A DNA stretch of 64,000 nucleotides from Gyromitra esculenta (lineage: Eukaryota; Ascomycota; Pezizomycetes; Pezizales; Discinaceae). The position numbers and the translations under genes are program-made. The stretch covers positions 124,001 to 188,000 of the forward strand of contig JBCAML010000021.1 of assembly GCA_038503075.1 (NCBI GenBank), written 5' to 3'. Positions 36,580-47,595 of the stretch are shown piece after piece (position 1 is the stretch's first letter; every line of letters begins with the position of its first letter). A model generated the notes under the pieces. That model saw only the letters and a list, made by a program, of their open reading frames with translations. It had not been told where the DNA came from and ran no database searches.

Positions 36580-39500
36580 ATGGCGAACACCGCCATCCAT
36601 TTACACCTCTCTCGATCCCCAACTTCGTCGGAATCTCGAGCTACCTCTATATCCTTGCTTCCATCGCCAACGTCCTTTTCCTCCTCCTCGCCTATGAATC
36701 ATACAATAACAATCCCATCGCCAACAATGTCGGGCACCTCCCCAACAAAAGCGACCCACACATGTCCATCATGCTCGCGTTCGTTCTCCAGAGGTGAACA
36801 TCTCGATCGACACCTAACGACACATTTGCCCTCGAATTCTTCAAAAGCCTTCATTTGCCAGTCGTGCTCGAAGGGTTTTACTAGAAAGGATGTTCTGACG
36901 AGACACATCAGAGCTGTCCATGAGACGAAAAGATCTGACGTCAGAAAGAGCAGACGAAGAAGCTGCAGAAGATGTGCAGGGTTCAAGATAAAATGTTCCG
37001 GGGGAGGACGGGGGACGGGCAAGGATGGTACCAGAGAAGGTGGGAGGGCTGAGGACCCCTGTGAGGCCTGTAAGAAGAGAGGTGCTGTTTGCATCTATGA
37101 TTTTGGGACGGTCTCCGAGGCTAGTGACGCAGAGCCCCGAAGTGGGCTCGGCACAAGCCCGAAGGCAGCAGGTGAAAGTCGAAGTGGTGATGGTGATGAT
37201 GATAACTTATTAGACTTTGGGTCTGATGGCATTGGATCGATAGCGTCTGAGAGTGAGATAGACCGAAGAACAGAGAGTGAAGGAGGTGACGAAGGCAGGC
37301 ACAAGAGAAGAAAGACTATTGATGACAACTATACAACCTCGTTCACTGGAGCCTCATCTTTCGATGAAGGCCATCGTCCCGCATCTTCGCGAGTATCTCC
37401 TCACCTACTATCGGCAGCTCGTCTCGCGTCGTCGGAAAACGGAAGTCCTGGCAGCCGTTCTGAGCCATCAGCCAGTCTTCGGAAGCTGATCAGTAACGAT
37501 CAAACGGCAGAGCTGTCATCAGCAGATCAACTGATGTCGCTGATGACCACAAACACATATGGTTCGATCCCAAACGACCGCAGTCCCGATAGCTCGCGAA
37601 CGAGTAGTGGTGCTCACACCCCACAAAAGGTGCCTTTATCTGTTGATATTCCAGTATTTGGCACCAAACCTCAGGGCCCTTCAAAAGCTTCATCAATACC
37701 TCAGCCTGATATAGCATCCAGCTCACCAAACACCGATTTGTATCGAGGACGATCCAACTATTTTCAGCCACGGAAACCAGCAGAACCAACTGGCAACAAT
37801 CACTTTTCACACAACTCGGTACCCCATGTCACAGCGGGCCCTTTGTCACCTTTTCGGGACGTTCTTCCCTCTCTTTCAGGACTGAGTAAGCTCTCTTCCC
37901 AGCATGAATTTCTAGAAATGATCTGTGGGCTTAGAACGCTTGCTGAAGAAGATATGCGAGCAGCAAACACCCTGCAAGGAATCAATCCCCTTTCTCCCTC
38001 TCACTCACCATCACGACACTCCTCGAGCACTCCAAATACAAAAACAGCAGATATTAGCTCCTTTATCAATGAAACACCAGATATTAGTCAGCGGACTAAT
38101 GATTTCTCTCCAGTTTCCTTTACTGTTGATTACAACCAACTGGGTCAAAAAACTACAATAGAGCCAAGTCTATCAAGTACTAATTCTTTCCAAGGGAATT
38201 TCGCACCAACAATCTCGCACCAAGGTCTTGTTTCAAATATCAATAGCCTCGGATCTGACAACCCAAAGTTGGATGACAACCCGGGGTACGGAAATGATTT
38301 ACCAGGCCTAGAGAATGATGACAACTGGTTCTTCGACTTTGGTATTTTCGACACGAGTACCGATTGGCTCAGAGGCTGGGGCGACGATTCTTCGACGCTA
38401 GACGTTTTAGGAATAAACGGCACACTTCCTGAGAGATCTCTTACGATCCCACCGCCTGCTTCTGGCACGGCTGCCCCAAATCATACCCCAGCGCCTGCGA
38501 TACCTAATGCAAAAGGTTTCGCCTCGCCAGGTTCAACATGCTCAAACGAAGGGTCTACGTACGGTCACAAACACCAGGAAGATCATCAGACACGCTTACC
38601 ATCAGTTAGTCCTATCAAAGACCACTCTTCTGTGGAAGACTTTTTGCCATGGGGTTGGCAATCATGTCGAGAAGAACCCAAGCGCCGAGTCACCTTGCCT
38701 CCTCTGAGACAGATTCTAGAGGAGTATACACCATCGACAATTGCGCAACGCTATGACTCCACCCGTACTGGAAAGGATGGTGATCTGGTGAACGAGAGGA
38801 TACGAAATGATATGGTCTCTTTGCTGTCTATTCCTTATGAGCGATATCCGTATGAGAGCGCCGATATGAGCAAGTTTCCAACCAAGAGGATGATTGATGG
38901 GTTTATCAAACTATACTTTGAACAGTTTCACTCGAACCTCCCAATGATCCACAAGCCAACCTTCAGTACCGAAACGTGTCCAACCATTGTGCTCGTGGCA
39001 ATGGCTAGTATCGGTGCTAGTTATAGCGATGTTGAGGGTGCCAAAGTATTTGCGGACACTCTGAGTGAGCTCTGTAAAAGAACACTTACTTGGATGGTAT
39101 AATATACTGGTACCTATAATTCTTAACCCAATGGCTAACTTGGACCCCATCTAGGCTGAATTCAACCCTGAATATCCACGCTCGGATTTCTTCCTCAGGG
39201 CACTCTGTCTGCAAAGTGTCTACGCTTTGGGTTCTGGCTCACATCGTCTCTATGACGCTGCAGACGTGTCTCGAAGTTTCCTAATTGGAAACGCCCGTCG
39301 GATAGGACTCTTCTCTGGTACAGTCACCCCGCCAAGCTCGTCTCCTTCATCTGCGCCAAACTCTCCAGGGCCATCAAACGGCGGTCTACGCAGCAAGCCC
39401 ACTTCTGTAGATAGTTTTTTCCCCCGCGACAACGAGAAGATTGAAGCACGCTGGAACGCTTGGCGTAAGCAGGAGGAGCTCAAACGCCTAGCATGGTCTA

Positions 39501-40701
39501 TCTTCGAGTACGATTGTTCGTTTTCAACTCTGTCCAACCGCCGTGGTGCCATAACCTTGAACGATATTTCCACCCGTATGCCCTGCGCTGAGGGTCTATG
39601 GGAAGCGCCAAATGCCCAGGCCTGGGCATTGCTTCTTGAATCTAATTCATTCATATTGTCACCCTGCGCAGATAAGGGTACGCCATTTTACCCCACATTG
39701 CGGGATGTTATCTCGGAGAAAATTCCAACTGAAAGTCTCACGAGTTGGGGGAAGCGACTCTGCGCGCAAGCCATGGGAAGGATATTATGGGATTTTAAAG
39801 AATTAGAAGAAAGTGTACTAAGTGTGGGCGGTAGCTCTAATGTCAGCGGTCTTGGAAGTGGTGGAGGATTAGGGTTGCCAATGCTCAGCCCCGGCTTGAA
39901 ACCAGCGAAAGAGACATTGTTAAAGGCGTTAATGACACTTTGTGAGGGTATTCGGGAGAGACAGATGGAAGGCGGCTCACGAGATGGTGAGGTGGATGGT
40001 GATAGAGTCCACATGATGTAAGTCCTCCAAATCCTCCCCAAACTCTCACTTCGACAGTCGACTAACAGATAAATAGTCTTACCTGTCTCATATCTCATTA
40101 CACTCATCTTCACGCCGCTTTTCCAACTGTCTCCCTTATTCTTTCACTTGCCCGTCGCCCACCTTCATCAGAAGACCATCCAGTAGATCCACGTATAACC
40201 CGACTGAAAACAATATTTTCAACCGACCCTGTCTACGCCCGAACCCTGGCCTGGAACTCGGCACAGATTATTGCCATCTCACGCTGGAAACCCGTCTTCT
40301 CGCCCGTGGAAGGGATGAGGATCTTTATGGCTGGCGTCGTCCTCTGGGGTTTTGGCCGATATTTCCGAGAACCCACTTCCTCCCAAACACATCCACAATC
40401 AGCCCCATCATCGCCCATCCGCGGAGTTCAGGAGGAAATTGTTAGACTTGATTCCCATCCTTGGACAATAGGGAAGCAGGGTCCCGGCGGCTATTGCCCA
40501 GATGAGTGGATTAAGAAGGGGAAAGAAAAAGCTACGATCGGAAACGATGATTCAGAGGGAAACGCAATGACTGAGATCTGCTCAGATAGAGGCGCAAGAG
40601 AAGTTCTCAGAGTTGTCGTGGGGATCCTAGGACGGATGAGAGTCTGGGGGCTCGGAGGGGAGTTCAAAAGCGTGTTGGAAGAGATGGTACGGAGAAGCTA
40701 G
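36580..40701 (+). CDS. Transcription factor with two C2H2 zinc fingers and a Zn2Cys6 cluster, 1334 aa, three exons
   Basis: Exons are 36580-39096, 39155-40017 and 40077-40701, with GT-AG introns of 58 and 59 bases. Two C2H2 fingers lie at residues 62-82 (CPSCSRSFSRGEHLDRHLTTH) and 93-114. A fungal Zn2Cys6 cluster follows at 129-171 with Cys129, 132, 139, 161, 164 and 171; the linker between Cys139 and Cys161 has 21 residues, longer than the usual 5-12, and is Gly-rich. A long Ser/Pro/Asn-rich region follows. From about residue 740 a fungal-specific transcription factor ('middle homology') domain spans the three exons, with ERYPYESADMSKFPTKRMID, FEQFHSNLPMIHKPTF and WSIFEYDCSFS. Colletotrichum Cmr1 and Magnaporthe Pig1 (melanin regulators) share the C2H2 plus Zn2Cys6 layout, but I cannot claim orthology. 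It acts in the nucleus; the targets are unknown. Confidence 0.9.
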
Positions 40702-42098
40702 CTTTTCTTTTTGCTAATTAGCCAGTGCGGTGCACTTTCAGCATAGATTTTTGTGATCGTTTCCTATGTCTTGGCTGTTTCAGGAGTATTGGTATTTATT
40801 CAGGCTGGTGGCCAGGGCTTGCGCAGGAAAAGTCCTTTTCGGAAAAGCGGGTAACAGGCGTAACTATTAGTATTAATCAACGGATGACACTATAACGACT
40901 TTTTTTATAATTTAATTAAATTCCTAAGTTACTGTGATACCCCCAACCTGCTACTTGGGGTGAGATTAAATCCTTGAAATGCATGGCAACCGTAACGCCT
41001 TAAAACATAACTCATACCAGAGCGTTTTGGCCAACCCCACGACAACCAAAATTCGAGCTCAAAACATGAATTCTTGGCATAACTACTATATGAAAATCCG
41101 CTAAGAATTCGTATTTTGAGCTCGAATTTTGGTTGCGACGCAGTGGCCAAAACACTCTATTCAAGGAAATTTATGCAAAGGACAGCTCTGCACCGCTACT
41201 CTTTAATAGAATATCTCTTAAGGTTGAATTGGTGACTGTGTGTTAGTCGGGGTTGCAAATTGCAGATTCTCGTTGCCATGCGTGCGTTTCGGGGACTTGA
41301 TCTCAACCGCAAGCAGTAGCGCTGGGGATCTTAGGTAATACATGTAGTTACTCTAGGCGGATTGAGCCTGAAAACTCCCGTTCAAGTTCGAATGCATGTG
41401 GCACCAGCACTCAAACTATGACACAGCCTTCCCGAATACCTGGCCCGATAAGACATATGCTTCGTACCTACCTACCTACATACATACATACATGCGGTAA
41501 CAATCGTCGGTTTAATTTCTCGGAATTCGGCCGAGAACGCCCTGCGAGGCTAATTTCTCGCCAACGCTGACCCCACAGGTCTTGAGAAAATAGTAGTTAG
41601 GATCTCGCCGAGACAGCGTATTCTCGGCTAACCATGCGAAGAAAAAAAGAGTACCTTGCCTTGACTTACAGAGACTAAAATTCCCCCGGGGGGGGAGGTT
41701 TGGGGGGGGGGCGATGATTGTTACTAAGTGAATGATTTGTGATGACTAGTACACGCTTCCAGCGAAAATATATATATATATCGAGAACTTGTCAAAAATC
41801 CATTAGCGAGTTATAAAGTTCACGTTGACCACCTTGATTACCATACATGATTTTCAAACAGTCATAAGAGAAAAGCAAGAGAGAGAGAAAAAATAGATAA
41901 TAAATCGGGTGGGGGGGGGGCAAAACAATGAATGAAGGGGGGGAGGTATGAACAATGATATCTACAAACACGCCAGAAAGTAATATAAAAATAAAAAAAA
42001 GGGGGAACATTCGATCTAAACCCATACAACTGAATCTAAACCCCCCACCCACCCACACATACACGGCCAACCCTCCCCAAAAAATCAATCTCGATCAA
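40702..42098. other. Intergenic region with one inverted-repeat element
   Basis: This 1.4-kb spacer lies between the regulator and the convergent membrane-protein gene. It contains the inverted-repeat element at 41019-41158, short (AC)TACAT and TATATA runs, and several G-runs. No gene found. Confidence 0.5.
41019..41158. mobile_element. MITE-like element, 140 bp, ~58-bp TIR
   Basis: The left arm begins AGAGCGTTTTGGCCAA and includes CAACCAAAATTCGAGCTCAA. The right arm is the reverse complement with few differences and ends TTGG-type CCAAAACACTCT. The arms occupy most of the element, so it would fold as a hairpin. Target duplication is not clear. Confidence 0.8.
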
Positions 42099-43267
42099 TC
42101 ACGACAACTCAGCCGGCTGTGTGTGCATCTCAACAGGCCCATATCCCGGAACCTGACCTTGCGGTTGCTGCGGTTGTTGTTGCTGCGGGTAGTAATGGCC
42201 CTTTGGCTGTTCGTGGTAGCTGACGGGAGTTGGGGTGGTCTGGTATCCAGGGAGCGCTGGGCTGAAGGGCGGTTGCGGCGGCGGATACAGCTGTGCGGAT
42301 TCCATGGGTTGGGCCCCGCTTCGGGTGTCCGAGTTCTTGGACTTCTTCCACAGAAAGAAAGCAAGGATTCCAATGATCGCAATCGCGGCGAATGCTCCGA
42401 TGGCAATGCCAGCAATGGCGCCGCCGGATAGTCCACTGCTTTTAGAGGACGACGAAGAGGATGGGTCTGTCGTGAACGGAAGCCCGTGGATTGACGAGGA
42501 GGCTGAGGTGATGACGGGCGTAGAGGTGATTGACGAAGATGGAGTTGTGGTTGCGAACGAAGAATCGGAAAATGTCGCTGAGCCGGATGTTGTGCCAGAT
42601 CCCGATCTTGTGGTCGTTCGCGAAGCAGTGGTGGTGGCTCGCACCGATCCAACTGTGAAGGCGGTTGAACTCGTAGTGCAGTCTATCCAGATCTCAGGCG
42701 TTGCATAGAGGATCTCGGTGTAACAGTAGGGTGCAGCCGTGGAAACACTATTCACGATTAGAAATCAGGACCCCATAGAGAGCATAGGATAGCATACCAT
42801 TTAAAACAACCAACTCCCGAGCAGCCTGTCTGCGTGTAATCGTAACATGCCCTGGCTGTTGTGGGCATCACATTAGTTGCTCTGGTGCATTCGTCAGCAG
42901 AGATCCCATGTTTGAGAGTAGTTAGTTACAGCACGTACGAGTAGCAGTCAACAGTGCCCGATACGGTATAACATGCGTTGCCCTCTGCGCAGTTCCCTAC
43001 TCCGAGTCAGTACCAGCAACTCCCAATGAGAACAGCCCAGGTGGACAGCAGAAACTCACATCCAGCATCCTGATTACAGCAAAGGGATGCTTCTACACAT
43101 CCCGAATTTCCACACGCAACGTAGCCTGGTGAGCACGAAGGCACTGCTCGTCTAGCGAGATCACCGGGCTCCCCCATTGCCCCAATCCAGTGACCTTGAA
43201 CCCCAAGAACGTTATAGAGCCCGAGTACCGCGCCGAACGCATGGGCTATTTTCGATTGGAAAACCAT
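42099..43267 (-). CDS. Cys-rich single-pass membrane protein with Ser/Thr stalk and Pro/Gln tail, 332 aa, four exons
   Basis: Exons are 43267-43060, 42996-42939, 42881-42798 and 42747-42099, all GT-AG and in frame. Residues 1-25 look like a signal peptide (MVFQSKIAHAFGAVLGLYNV). A secreted part with many cysteines follows (about residues 45-140, including SLCCNQDAGW and YDYTQTGCSG). Then come a Ser/Thr-rich stalk likely to be O-mannosylated, one membrane helix at about 225-249 (IAGIAIGAFAAIAIIGILAF), a KKSK stop-transfer and a ~80-residue cytoplasmic tail rich in Pro, Gln and Tyr. This type I layout is that of fungal cell-wall stress sensors (Wsc/Mid2-like), though the cysteine pattern is not a clear WSC domain. 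A role as a surface sensor is inference. Confidence 0.83.
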
Positions 43268-45532
43268 CGTGGAGGTCTGATGTGCGGACGCTTTCGTAAA
43301 CAAAAAAAAAGGCTTTGGGATGCCGTCAGACGGATATGATAGCACAACAAACCCTCAGCCAGAGGGGGCCTGGGGCTGCTGGGGGTTTTATTTCCCCTCG
43401 GCAGCAGAGCACACCCTTCTCGTGCCAAGTTTGCTTCTTCCTGCTATTGATGGGATACCCTGGGACCTCACCTTCCCTCCCCCCCTCCCCAATACTAATC
43501 AGGTATACCGTGGTTACGGTATGCACATTTGTGGAGATGGCTGTGCTTTTTCTCTTTCTTGGTGATTTACAACTACCACAAGCACAAAATACCCGCCTGC
43601 CCAGTTAGTGCGGCTAGGTAATGGAAATCCACCTCTTTGTTCTCCCCCCTCTTTAATATTCGAGCAACGCTGCTGCAGTATGAGCTGTCTGGACATCCAC
43701 CTATACTACACGAGCCCGGCCACTGGAGCTTAATTATAATTGATGGACGGATCCCCAGGAAACCTGGGGGAATAAACTAATATTAGCGACTCCAGTTTCT
43801 GCCGTACCACTTTAGGAACCGATGATAGTACTAAATTCCTTAAGGGTGGGGGATATTTTAGTCGGATAGGGGTGTGTGATGATGACCTTCGTGGTCGCTT
43901 TGAAAGGGATGGATCAATTCGGTTTCATGCATATTTCGTGGGGCTGAGACACCAGTTACCCTTGACCTGAGTTCGTTGCCGCGACGTCGAGCCGTCTCTT
44001 GGCTTGGCGCACCAACAGTTCGTATGCCCACAGAGCCTCTGCGCTCGCACGCAGAAGAAGTGAAGCCCTACTCAACAGACGTCAATACAGCTAATTCGCG
44101 AAAATTGGGAGTGGATTAGGTCACTGCTACAGCTTGCGCAGTTCGTTCTGATCCCTTCGACATCGTTTGCGTCCTGAGATCGAGTTTCACGCACACGTCA
44201 GTAACACAGCCAGTGGGCACTCGGGTATCGGGTAAGTTGCAACGAGCCTTGAGGTTTTTTTTTAGTACGGCTCGGAAATTGATGGTGCACCAACGAGGCA
44301 CACACAACACCAGCGACAGGCATCTCAGTCACAGTCACGTCCTAATTAAAAGGGGAGAAGGCTCTTCCATCATATCACGGCGCATGTCTGTCTTGGAATC
44401 CCAGAAGAAGTTAAATTATCGTGTAACTGCACCGTTCCTGGTGCAACATGGAGAGAAAAAACACAGGCGTGTTTCCTGTGCAACAGCGCACAGTCGGGAG
44501 CTGGCGATTGGTTGCCCTCAGCCCCTCCAACAGCAAACCAAGCCAGTCCAGCTGGTCGCCTGCTACCAGTCGCCCAAACATTAGTTGGAGAATCTCCACA
44601 AAGAAAAAGGGATACGACGGAGCCTCTGCTCTGGACAATACCCATTCGACTGTCGTTCTGGATATACCGCAATACTCGGAGACTTGCGTTTTTCCAAGAA
44701 AAGCATAAATGTGACCCCGTTAATTTTTACCGTTTTAGACGTCGGCTGAGAATTTGCAAGCGTTGTCACTGTACCATCGAGTCGCTGTCGATTCAAGGTA
44801 TCCACTTGACAGGGGCCCGCCTGATTCGTTACTTATAAATAACCAACCTCCCCTGTCCGAGACAAGGGTGGACATGGAAGAATTGCTAGAAGCCGCAAGA
44901 TCTTACACACCGTATTATTCTAACCAACCATCGTATATAACTCTTACATATCGGGATGTCAGGAGGAGGCGCGCTCTTGGTTATACCCCTGACCCTTGGG
45001 GCGCCAGAGAGACACTTTTAGTGCTCGTCAAATCATTTCCGGCGCAGCACGATCGATCACCCTATAAGAACACTGGCTATAAGAGTGTCCATCGTAAAAA
45101 CGCAAAAGCTAGTCCCAACAGAGACTATTAGATCCAACTGGCTTTCCCTATGAGGATAACTCCCCTATATAGGATCTAGAATATAGCTCGCGAAACGGAC
45201 TGTATTCTCGTAGGGCGATTGCAACTGTACCGTACTTGGATATCAGGCTATCTTTCTCAGCGGCTCAGCGTGTCCAGAGCTTATTATAGACCTAGAAGAA
45301 ACCAATCTAGCCTCCTATACGTCACAGCCGCTGAATCAACAATCCCGAACTTGCAAACTTTGGCAATCGACGCATAGAGAGCAATAACTGACACCAGCTA
45401 TCGTTAAAGACCTCTCCTAAAGCAATAGCTAGTTGAATGACATCTACACTGCTCAGTTAAAATAGCTTTTATAGTGTCGGCCGATCGTGTATAAAGCCAT
45501 TCCCTACAAACACTTACCATCACTACTTGTAT
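43268..45532. other. Intergenic region before the LINE locus
   Basis: About 2.3 kb without a convincing gene. A weak 85-codon plus-strand frame starts at ATG 44874 (MEELLEAARSYTPYYS) and ends at 45131. It is hydrophilic and unrecognised, and I do not call it a gene. A TATA-like TGTATAAAG lies at about 45487, before the interrupted frame at 45533. Confidence 0.45.
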
Positions 45533-45929
45533 ATGACACGGTTCAGCCCCTCAAGCAATCCGATATTTCCGACTAACCTAGATATCACCACCAGGAAAGC
45601 ACCGCGACCAAGCTCAAGCTACTCTAGATATAAACCTAGCCGCCCCCTCCCCTCTAAAAAACACTTATCCAGAAAACCTAAGCACCAACAACCCTATCAT
45701 AGAAAATCACTCGGCGTCAGTTCAACAACACTGTTGGATATATGGTATATATCCATAGGCTTCCTAGTGTTTCATTTGGTACGTCACTATTCGGGATACC
45801 GAAGTCGGCTCGGTCAATGGTCTAAACTGCTAATGGGGGTTGCTCGGGCCGATCTATTCGGCGCCCAAAGAGCCCCCATAAACCTGTTTATATATGACTC
45901 CATAGGGAGTATATATATGGAGCTCTTCT

Positions 45930-45944
45930 CCCGTTCGTCTATTC
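45930..45944 (+). repeat. Target-site duplication, left copy
   Basis: The 15-mer CCCGTTCGTCTATTC occurs here and again at 51215-51229, directly after the A-run that ends the LINE. This is the hallmark of target-primed reverse transcription. Confidence 0.92.
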
Positions 45945-45945
45945 A

Positions 45946-47593
45946 ATTCTTATTGCCCTCGCTATCAACACTACACACCTCCTCGCCTCTCTTGATGCTC
46001 GTATCGCAAAAATAGAGGAATCATCTTCTTCGTCGAATAATTCCTCCACTTCCAATCACCAACCACAACTCCACCAAATCCAAGCTGCTATTAGCAATCT
46101 TACCGACAAAGTCTCGTCACAATCTAAACGGCCAGCTGATCAAATCGCTGCTAACCCCGCACCAGCCGCCAAGAAAGGAAAAAAATCCTTTGCCGAAGCG
46201 GCTAAATCTGCACCCCCAAAGGACAACGCATCAACCTCTCACGGCTGAGTCCCTCGCAAAGCCCTTCAGTATCCCTGAAGGTGAGCAGTGCTACTTAGGT
46301 GGGGAAACAACACGTTCAAAGAGTGCGACGTTTTCTACAGGTCCTACGAGGCGTTTGTATCTCAAGGCGAGATAGTAGCAGCGAAGTGAACAGTGACAGC
46401 GAGGGTTCTGAGGTAGAACCGTGGTAGTATTCGAGTAATACAGGAGAAGGTAACGAGAACGTTGCTTAAGGAAAGAAGAACAAGAACGACCAAAATCTCT
46501 CGCTTAAATACTCCGCTTTCCTTAATAAAACCTATAACCGAAAGATAACCGAACAACAAAGAGATTATGCAACCATCGACAACAATACAACCAACAACCA
46601 AACCACGATTCATTACCCAAATCAATCCACGAAACAACCCCACCAGCCAAGAAAGTCGCAAATAAGCAAAAAGACCCAAAGGAGAAGACTGCCCGTCCCC
46701 TCCCCACTGCAGAAAGACGCTTTTTTGCATCCCGATCCACGGCTTGTGCCTTTTCTGAATCCGCTGTCCTTGCTGCATCGCTTCCCGTTTCCATTGGCCG
46801 TGCACTACGTGCCGCCCAATTCCCCTCCACCTATTCAGTCGCCCTCTCTGCCACAGTTAATGACAGAGGAACAGTTACATTCACTGCAAACCCCTTTACT
46901 CCCGCATCCGCTTTCGTCCCCTACTTCTCAGCTATCCTTAAAACCCTCAATGAATGCTGCCCAATTGGAGACAACCCATTCAACCCGGTTTGAACTGCCC
47001 CCACCGATGTTAATGTAGCAATACACAACATCCCTACCTTCGCCCTCCCTAACGAACCAAAAGATCTCACAACTACCCTCTCTGAAGCTATACTCTATGC
47101 CAGTGACGTCCAAATCACCAGCGCTCGTTTCCTCAAAACCGACCCTGCCCTTCGTGCCACCAAGAAAACAACCTCGGTCGTTATCTCTTGTTCCACAGAA
47201 GATGCAAAGAAAATCGGTTCCTCAATTAAACTCTTTTCTCGTCCCCACAAAACCAACCTCATGTGGTCTGCCTCCTCCACCACCCAATGCAAGAAATGTT
47301 GGGGATTCGGTCATGCCACTGCTGGCTGCAAATCCCTCGTCTCGATCTGCCCCATCTGCTCCAACCAACACCCTCAACACGAACATTGTTGCTCTATCCC
47401 CACCTGCCCCGGTGGTGGAACAAACAAACCTATTATCAACTGTTGCCCCATCTCACCCGCTATTTGTATCAATTGCAATGGAAACCATTGTGCCACAGAT
47501 CTACAATGCCCAACTCGGAAAAACATCCAGGAGAAATCTAGTATTCCAGCTAACGGTAACACACCAGCTGACACCTCCATGTCAAGCGAATAA
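45946..47593 (+). pseudogene. LINE ORF1 (gag-like, CCHC zinc knuckles), 5'-truncated and interrupted
   Basis: The surviving frame begins without a start codon (ILIALAINTTHLLASLDARI, coiled-coil-like) and runs to 46236. There a 398-bp insertion with a 5-bp duplication interrupts it, and it resumes in the correct phase at 46640. One in-frame TGA is at 46991-46993. The C-terminal part carries zinc knuckles typical of LINE ORF1: CKKCWGFGHATAGC (CX2CX4HX4C), then CPICSNQHPQHEHC and CINCNGNHC. It ends with TAA at 47591-47593, three bases before the ORF2 ATG. The product would be a nucleic-acid-binding chaperone; this copy cannot make it intact. Confidence 0.85.
46237..46634. mobile_element. 398-bp insertion in LINE ORF1 with 5-bp target duplication (solo-LTR-like)
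   Basis: CAACC occurs at 46232-46236 and 46635-46639, bounding this segment. Removing the segment plus one CAACC joins ORF1 in frame. It contains a TATA-like TTAAATA (46504-46510) and an AATAAA (46524-46529), as an LTR would, and a perfect CCTTCAG/CTGAAGG hairpin near its left end. The ends are not the usual TG...CA, so 'solo LTR' is only a suggestion. Confidence 0.75.
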
Positions 47594-47595
47594 AT

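Noticed and set aside
42095..42708. Several long overlapping frames on both strands
   Set aside because: These are shadows of the stalk and tail of the membrane protein; only one frame has a membrane helix and splices to a signal peptide.
44874..45131. 85-codon frame MEELLEAARSYTPYYS...
   Set aside because: Reasonable composition but no family, no promoter evidence and no flanking exons; kept only as a note in the intergenic entry.
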